From NCBI GenBank assembly GCA_003116995.1, contig BDSL01000156.1:1-64000 (forward strand): a stretch of 64,000 nucleotides of DNA. The letters are read 5' to 3'. Position numbers and translations under genes: made by a program. Origin of the DNA: Yamagishiella unicocca. Lineage: Eukaryota > Chlorophyta > Chlorophyceae > Chlamydomonadales > Volvocaceae. Position 1 is the first letter of the stretch; the number at the start of each line of letters is the position of its first letter. The notes below the pieces were generated by a model that was not told the DNA's origin, did no database searches, and saw only the letters and a program-made list of their open reading frames with translations. Positions 57,458 through 64,000 of this stretch are shown here, piece after piece.

Positions 57458-60400
57458 ATGTCCAAACAAAGGCGCGCCGAAGCCGCAGGCGGCGGCAGCC
57501 TGGCGATAGCTAGGAGTGTGCAACTTCTCAATGAGCGCGCGCACATCCTAGGGCTTCAGCTACAACAGGCGGCGCTGTCGACTCGCATCGCCGAAGCCGT
57601 CCGCAGCTACGGCCTCCCGACGCCGCAGGAGCAGCTCCACGAGCTGCTGCGGCGTGGCGTCATCCACAGCGACCTCGCTGCCGCGCGCGAGGAGGTCACG
57701 GCCCTCAAAGCCCTGCTCGAGCGCGTCCAATCAGGCCGCTTAGCCAGCACCTCCGGCTCAGCTTCCTCCGCTGCTGCCTCCGCGGCCTCCACCGGGTCAG
57801 GCTCCAGCCGCGCCGGCGGCAGCCGCCAGGCCGGCGGCGCCGCTGGTGGCGGCACGGCCGCCGCCCGTGCGGCTGGCAGCAAGCAGTTCGCGGCGCTGGC
57901 GGCCGACCATGTACGGCACTGGCTGGAGCAGGCTCAGGAGGCTGTCCTGCTGCTGGAGGACCTGTCGTCTCCTGGCAGCATCGACGAGTGGCCGCTGCAG
58001 CCGCCGGAGCCGCCCCCGCCTAGGCCGCCCGGCGGGCCCCCCGTGGCGCACTTCATCCAGCGGATACCCCCCGAGCTGGCCGCCAACATGGAGCTGCCCG
58101 CCGCCACCTACGACGACCCGCCCACCGCACCACCACCACCACCACCACCCGCTACGGGGCGGCAGCAGCAGCAACAACAGCAGCAGCCGTCTCATCAACA
58201 CCCCGGCTCCGGGGCAGCACTGGCGGCAGGTGCCGATGGCTGTATGTGTAGCAGCGGCGGCGGCGGCGGTGGTGGTGGTGGCGGCGGCGTTCTTTGGTCC
58301 GCCGCTCCGCTGCTCCGAGACCCCGCCGCCGGTGTAACGTACCGCGTGGCTCTGCACGAGTCCGCTGAGCTGATGTGGCCCTCCCTGGCGCACGGGGACC
58401 TGGTGCTGCTGCTGCCCGGGCGCTACAACTGGCCGGAGGGCACCGTGATGCTGCGGGCGGCGGTGCGGGTGCTGGGGCTGGGTAGGCAGGTGCGGCGGTG
58501 CGGGTGCTGGGGAGGGGAGGGAGCACCAGCAGGTAGGAGCGGGGGCAGGGGCGGTGCGGAAGCTCTCTCCGCTCCCCCGCTGGGGCGTCACAGCAGCAAC
58601 CCGCACTGCAGCGCCCACACCCGCGCCCGGCCCACACCACGATCTCCCACTGCCGTACCCTGGCTTCGTGTCGTACTGCAGTCCGGCGACGTGGTGATCC
58701 ACAACAACGAGGAGGACGACGTGTTCGTGGAGTGCGCCGCGGGGCCGCAGGCGGGGACCGCAGCTAGCGCTGACGGCGGCGGCTGCTGCCCCGCGGAGGC
58801 TGGCGGGGTGGTGCTGGAGAACCTGACGCTGCTGCAGCTGGGAGGATACGAGGGGGCGCTGAGGGTGCGGCGGGGAGGGGGCGGGGCGGGGGGCGCCTGG
58901 GAGGGGCGCCGGTAGTCGCTCGGGAGCGACGGAGTGGCTGGCGGTGCAGCTTGAACGTGTCCGTGCGTCCGTGCCCGCCACCTTCCTCAACACCTCTTGT
59001 TAAGGGTGCTCAAATGCTTCCCTCTGCCTCTCTGCCGGGCCCCCCCAGGTGCTGCGGGGTCGCACCACCCTGGTTGACGTGGTGGTGCAGTTCGCGATGG
59101 GGGGGCTGCAGGTGGAGCCGGGGGCGCAGCTGGTGATGCGGAACTCGCGGGTGGCGGGGGGGGCCACGGCGGGGGTGCAGGTGGCGGCGGGGGGGGTGCT
59201 GGAGATGGTGGCGGGGTGCGAGGTGACGCGGACGGGAGGCGGGGACGACGTGGTGCCCAAGGTGAGGGGGCGGCGGAGGGGGGGAGGGAAGGGGGGAGAG
59301 GGGGCAGGGGGGATAGGAGGGGGAGAGGCCGGGGGGAGGGTAGGAGGGAAAGGGAGCGGGAGGAGGGAGGGAGGGAGATGTTCAGACGTAAGGAGCATGG
59401 TGGGCAGGGGCCGAAATGGATCCGCAGGAGGGAGGTGCTCCGTCCGGAGGGCAGCACGCCGGTGGCGTCAGCGCACCCACCCAACGTGCGCGGCTCTGTC
59501 GTCGACGGCCCCTCCCCTCGGGCACCTGCCCCACTCCCCTCGGGCACCTGCCCCACTCCCCGAGGGCACCTGCCCCACTCCCCTCTCCCCCCATCAGGAC
59601 CTGGGCGGTGTTGAGGTGATGGTGCCCCTGGCGGACTACCCCCGCCTGGCGCCACCCAGCCCCAGGGCGCTCATACAGGTACGGCAGGGCGGCAGGGGGC
59701 GACCCGGGGCCACGGCAGGAGCAGGGCAGGGGAGGCGGGTGGGGCAGTGGCAGGGGAGGCGGGTGGCGCCGCCATTCTCGTCCCCGTCCTGATCAAACGG
59801 TACCGCCATCATCGTCTACGCGCCCAGCCCCGACCTGTCCCCGCTAACCTCGCCTCCCGGTCCCCCCCGCAGGCTCACGCGGACTTACTGGCGCCACCCG
59901 GGGGGAAGACACAGGGGCAGGGGCAGGGAGGCGCGGCGACGTCGGACCCGCCTCCGCCGCCCCCCCTGGACCGCCTGGGTGCGCACCTGGGCTCCCTGCA
60001 GCCCCCAGCCACGGTGGTGGTGGGGCCGGGCTGCACCGTACAGGTGGGGGGAGGAGGAGAGAAGACCGGGGGGAAAGGGCGCAGGGAGGGGGTCTGAGGG
60101 GCAGTGGGAGGATTCTGAAGGCAGCAGGGGTGTGCGGCAGGGGCGCTGCGGTCTGTACCGGGGCTTCGAGTTCCGGCTTCGGGTGTCCAACCTCCTTCCG
60201 CCCGTGCAAGGGTGCAAGGGTGCGGGACCCAGCTGGAGGTCACGTGCGGGTCGTCACTGACAAGTGAGCCGCATCGCGCCGCCCCGCCCCGGTGCTGCGC
60301 CCCAACCCCCACCCCAACCCCCACCCTGGTCCGTCCTCTCCGTCAGAACACCCGGGGCTTCGCCGTCTCCCTGGTCAAGAAGCGAACACTGGTCGCCTAC

Positions 60401-62617
60401 CACGAGCTGCTCCACAGCGGAGGAGGCGGGGGCGGCCAGAACCACTCAGCTGGTGGCGCGGGGGGCGGCGGTTGCGGTCTGGCTGCCTCGCTGGAGGGCG
60501 CCCGGGTGCTGGTGGCGCGGGGGGCGGCGCTGGGACCCAACAACAGCCGGGGGGCAGTGGGGGTGGTGGAGACCGAGTACCACCAGCTGGACGGGGACGC
60601 GGTGAGGCGGGGGGGGGGAGGAGACCCGGTTACATGACATCGTAGGAAATGGAGGGTAGAAACTAGCCGGGGGGGAAGGGCAATGTGGTGGTGGGGTGTT
60701 GCACTGAAACCCGGTGGTGGTGGTGAGTTTTGAGGAAGACCCGTGGATGCGAGGAAAACCATTTAGGAGAGACGTGGTGGTGGGGAGGGGGGAGACCGCC
60801 TGAGAGGGGGGGAGGCTGTGGAGAGGGTGCTGTGCTCGGCCACACCAACACCTCAGCCCAAGCCGCCCCTTCCGCCCCCTCCGGCCCCCAACCTCCCCCC
60901 CTCCACCCCCTCAGGTCAACCGCCGCACTGCGTCAAGACATTTTCATGCCGTACAACTGGCGGCGCGGCAGCTGCAGGTGCGGGGGCTGCCGTTTGCCCC
61001 TTGCTGGGATGCAGGCTTCCGTCTCGCTCTTGGTCACCCAAACTAAGCATTCTCCGCGATTGCGACATGTCCGTCTGTTTGTATTCCTGCTGCTGCTGCG
61101 GCTGCAGGAGGGCTTTTCATCCCCCGGGGTGGACTGGACGGCGCACAGGATCCGGCTGGAGGGCAACCCAGCGCGACCGGGGCGCAGGTGCGGGTCGGAG
61201 GGGAGGGAGGGGGCGGGGAGGGAGGGGGCGAGGGAGGGGGCGAGGGAGGGGGCGGGGCACAGGCGCCGGCAGCAGACATGGAGGTGGTTGTAAGTGCGCC
61301 TGCTGCTGCTGTGTGATGACGTGTGACTGGGGGGCCTACTTGGGGGTGCCGCGCAGGGCCACCAAGATTGAGGTGGCGGCGGCGGCGGCAGCAGCTCCGG
61401 CGGCGGCGGGTCCGTCTGCCGGCGGAGGCGGAGGCGCCGGCTCCGAGGGCCGGTCGGGCGGAGGCGGAGGCGGGAGCAGGCGGCAGCACCCCGGGGTGGT
61501 GGTGGGCTGCCGGACACTGAGGCAGACGCTATGCGCCAGTGTGGCCCGGGCGCAGCGGCGGCAGCGGGGGCTGGGGCAGGCGGCGGGGGCCCGAGGCGGC
61601 CGGGGTGCAGGCGGCAGCAGCAGCAGCGGGGAGGGCAGCACCACCAGCAGCAGCAGTGAGGGCGACAGCGGGACCCAGGCGGAGGACGGGGGGTGCAGTG
61701 ACGGCAGCAGCAGCAGCGGGGGCGGCGCCAGGACGGCCTCAAGCGCCAGTGGGGATGACGGCCGCCGCGGTGCAGGGGGCGGAGGTGCTGGAGGCCGGGC
61801 TAGCGGGAGGGGGCCTCCGGGCACACCGCTGCTGCGCGGCACTGCCTCCACCGCACCCCCGGGGCCGGGACACGCCTCCGGCAGTAGTCCTATGGAGCCC
61901 CGCCCGGGGGGGAGGCGGAGGTCAGCGGCGGCTCGTGTTTGTGGCTTTTGCCAGCGGCCCTCCCGCGGGGGGGCCGGAGGGCCACGAGGGGACATGGTCG
62001 GGGGGGCTGCGGGCGCGGAGGCGGAGGCGGGGGCGGAGGCGGAGGCCGCCCTTGCCGGTGCTGATGGGGCCGGTGCTGGTGGCGGCGCTGCTGTGGGTCC
62101 GGGCGGCAGCGGCAGCACCCCGGATGCGCCGCCGGGCACCACCCGCGAAGCAACAGCTGCTGCTGGTGATGATGCTGGTGGTGATGATGATGCTGGTGAT
62201 GATGATGCTGGTGATGATGCTGGTGATGGTGGTGACGCAGCACCCGGTGGCGGCCCGGGCGCTGAGGCAGCAGCAGCAAGCAGCACCCGGGGGGTGCAGC
62301 AGGCGGCTGCGGGGAGCGGGGCCGCCGTGATGACGTCCCCTCGGGGACCCACCGCGGAGCCGCTGCCGGGGCCTCCGGGGGTCAGCAGCAGCGGCAGCGG
62401 GGGGGCCAAGCTGCGGCGGTGCGGCGGCTGCCTGCGCGCGTGGTACTGCAGCGGGGAGTGTCAGCGGCGGGACTGGCCCCGACACGCACCGGAGTGCAGG
62501 GAGCGGCGGAGCGCGGCGGCGGGGGGGGCGCCGGGGGGGGAAGAGGGGGGGAGAGGCCCTGATGGGGTAGACGTGAAGCCGCAGGCGGGTAGGGCCGCAC
62601 TGCAGGCGGCCGAGTAG
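57458..62617 (+). CDS. Parallel beta-helix protein with C-terminal split MYND zinc finger
   Basis: Nine exons: 57458-58489, 58682-58864, 59049-59261, 59598-59678, 59873-60043, 60347-60601, 60915-60977, 61108-61187 and 61357-62617; 1112 residues, all phases consistent. The N-terminus is helical with a coiled-coil-like segment (AAREEVTALKALLERVQ), then Pro, Gln and Gly tracts. The middle has the regular V-x-V/L strands of a right-handed beta-helix (GDLVLLLPGRYNWPEGTVML, VVLENLTLLQLGGYEGALRV, then LRGRTTLVDVVVQFAMGGLQ and VEPGAQLVMRNSRVAG). This is similar to SHCBP1 or F-box 11-type repeats. The C-terminus has MYND ligands: CGFC at about 888-891, CGGC at about 1048-1051, then WYCSGECQRRDW and HAPEC. 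MYND fingers bind proline-rich or other short peptides. The 156 residues between the first two Cys pairs are far longer than the usual ten or so. Confidence 0.85.
60626..60765 (+). repeat. Family A and family B repeats in intron 6 of MYND gene
   Basis: 60626-60665 has ACCCGGTTACATGACAT and GGAGGGTAGAAACTAG (family A). 60726-60765 has TTTTGAGGAAGACCCGTGG followed by ATGCGAGGAAAACC (family B). Confidence 0.7.
62165..62232 (+). repeat. GATGATGCTGGT repeat inside MYND gene
   Basis: A 12-base unit with one- or two-codon variants encodes DDAG/DDDAG repeats in the insertion of the MYND finger. It keeps frame throughout. Confidence 0.85.
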
Positions 62618-63802
62618 CGCGGGGTGACGTCGGACCTGGTGGGACCCGGGCGGAGGGGCGGTTGACCTGTACAGCTTTACCCGCTTGGATTGGGGTGCAA
62701 GAGCGCTGTGTGCTGTGTGGTGGTGGTGGTGGTGCTGGTGGTGGCGGATCACCGCTGGTGCACAGCGGATTGGCTTGTTGGCCCTTTCGTTGGCGGTGAG
62801 TGCTGATGTGCGGGTTCCCAGCCGCAGCCATACGGACGGATAGACGCTGGCTAGGAAGTGCGAGTTTGCAAACTAACGGAGCTGCTTGTAACGCAAGAAA
62901 CTGACGGACTGCTCGGGCGTATGTAGTACCGGTAATAAGGAACAAGGGTTGACGTAAATCCCTTTGTTCGCTCACTCCGGGTAGTTGCGGCCGTGCGTAC
63001 GACTGCAAGTCATGCGCGCGACTGCACGAAGACACTGTAAACTTGTTCTGCATCTGCAGACATGTTCGCCAAACATTGTTCGGAATAAAGTAGCGTAGCT
63101 CGTGGGCGGTGACGTGCGGCATTAGGATAGGGATCACTTCTTTCGGACCGTCAGGGTTATGAGTGGTGACTACAAAGTGTATTCGATAGTTGCGCTGCTG
63201 CAACTGCCTCGGTCGTATTATCTCCCAGCGCGCGGAACGCGATGCAGCTGCGCCGGGAGTTGCACGCGGTGGGGGCTGCAGACCCGTTTCAAGCGTACAG
63301 TATTGTCTGCCAAAGTCGGGAACGGACACCAGGCAGTGCGTGCAAGCTACCCTTTCATACCATCGGTATTGTCTCGTTTGCGGCGCTAAGCTTCCTGCAT
63401 ACACAGCCTCTTCTGCATAAACAGTATCTCCTATACAACTAATTCATGTCATGGCGGCCCATTCACCCCTAACTGCCATCACCGAGGCGCCAACCGTTAC
63501 TCATTCGAGCAAGGTGGCTCCCATCAGCCGCCAAAGCACATGCCGCGCACGCATGCACCGACCCCCCTCCTCACTCTTCCCCTCCTCCGGCCCCCTCCCC
63601 TCCATGCAGAAGAACCCTCGAGTCGTCGGCCCAGCGCCCACCGCTTCCCCTTCCGGCCCCAACACAACCCTAACTCTCATCCGCCGCAAACCGCTGCTCT
63701 ACACCCGGGCCCAGCCCGCCCCTCCCCAGCCACATTGCCGTCTGAAGTACCCTTTGGCTCGCTCCCCCCAACCCCTACAGGACGTCCCACCCGCTACTTC
63801 CA
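62618..63802. other. Intergenic region between convergent genes
   Basis: It contains the 3' UTR of the MYND gene, with a GTGGTGGTGGTGCTGGTGG microsatellite at 62719-62747, a lower-GC part (62850-63450), and a C-rich stretch (63540-63780) that is probably the 3' UTR of the next minus-strand gene. No independent gene was seen. Confidence 0.55.
62887..62891 (+). terminator. TGTAA polyadenylation signal, MYND gene
   Basis: TGTAA lies 270 bases after the stop at 62615-62617, in a region where GC content has already dropped. Confidence 0.55.
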
Positions 63803-64000
63803 CTACGTCGCCCTGCCTAGCGCAGCCCCGCCCTGCCCCCCTGCCCCTGCCGACACCGCCAGCACCAACGGCTGCACACGGCGCGAGAAGAGCGCTGCCA
63901 GCGCCCTGTGCACGTCCGCGGGCGCATAGTCCGCCCGAATGAGCTGCGTCAGCAGCGGGAAGAGCTCGGACAGGTGGCGGCGGAAGGTGCTCTCCTCCAG
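63803..64000 (-). CDS. C-terminal end of a helical-repeat protein, possibly an ARF-GEF (BIG/SEC7 type)
   Basis: Partial: the open frame enters from the right edge and ends at a TAG (63803-63805), giving 65 residues. It reads LEESTFRRHLSELFPLLTQL, then IRADYAPADVHRALAALFSR and RVQPLV. The alternation of FPLL-x-LI with a D/E-V-x-x-AL-x-x-LF helix is like the C-terminal HEAT repeats of large ARF guanine-nucleotide exchange factors, which activate ARF GTPases for Golgi vesicle budding. The fragment is too short to be sure; other HEAT proteins fit too. The SEC7 domain, if any, is outside the window. Confidence 0.45.
   Translation of the reverse strand: MEESTFRRHLSELFPLLTQLIRADYAPADVHRALAALFSRRVQPLVLAVSAGAGGQGGAALGRAT

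Noticed and set aside
1..64000. CRISPR arrays, bacterial operons, integrons or prophage
   Set aside because: All direct repeats are satellites or interspersed elements without unique spacers of equal length, and the genes have introns.

Overview
The window looks like nuclear DNA of a volvocine green alga (the Chlamydomonas, Gonium and Volvox relatives). The reasons are very GC-rich, intron-dense genes with short GT-AG introns, exons rich in poly-Ala, poly-Gly and poly-Gln, a secreted proline-serine (hydroxyproline-rich type) wall protein, TGTAA polyadenylation signals, and sharply less GC-rich stretches between genes. It is not bacterial: there are no operons, and every recognisable protein has to be assembled across introns. 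I joined exons by hand from GT/AG sites. Each multi-exon model listed as CDS keeps one open frame through all its junctions, except one base missing in the proline-rich gene.

Layout. 1-3090: the 3' ends of two non-LTR (LINE-type) retrotransposon copies in tandem. 4174-8453 (+): an Ala-rich helical-repeat protein, perhaps an organelle RNA factor. 9061-11972 (+): NADPH:quinone reductase with an organelle-type N-terminus. 14568-16358 (+): secreted proline-rich cell-wall protein. 19773-26211 (-): U-box E3 ubiquitin ligase with a 20-copy minisatellite in its last intron. 27089-29758 (+): FHA-domain protein of the SNIP1/DAWDLE family. 32055-37299 (-): a very large protein with a C-terminal sucrose-phosphatase-like HAD domain whose first motif is altered. 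38900-42154 (+): SCP/FCP1-type phosphatase with a long disordered N-terminus. 45056-52392 (-): Noc2-type ribosome biogenesis factor with an acidic and Gly-Arg-rich tail. 53373-56979 (-): GT61/DUF563-type glycosyltransferase. 57458-62617 (+): beta-helix protein with a split MYND zinc finger. 63803-64000 (-): C-terminal end of a gene that leaves the window, possibly an ARF guanine-nucleotide exchange factor.

The genes are ordinary housekeeping and regulatory loci (ubiquitination, RNA processing, ribosome assembly, CTD-type dephosphorylation, secretory-pathway glycosylation, wall structure) and do not form one pathway. The least explained features are two short interspersed repeat families found mostly in introns and often next to each other, the LINE tandem joined at a TC microsatellite, the altered HAD motif in the sucrose-phosphatase-like protein, the 156-residue insertion inside the MYND finger, and the second hydrophobic segment in the glycosyltransferase.
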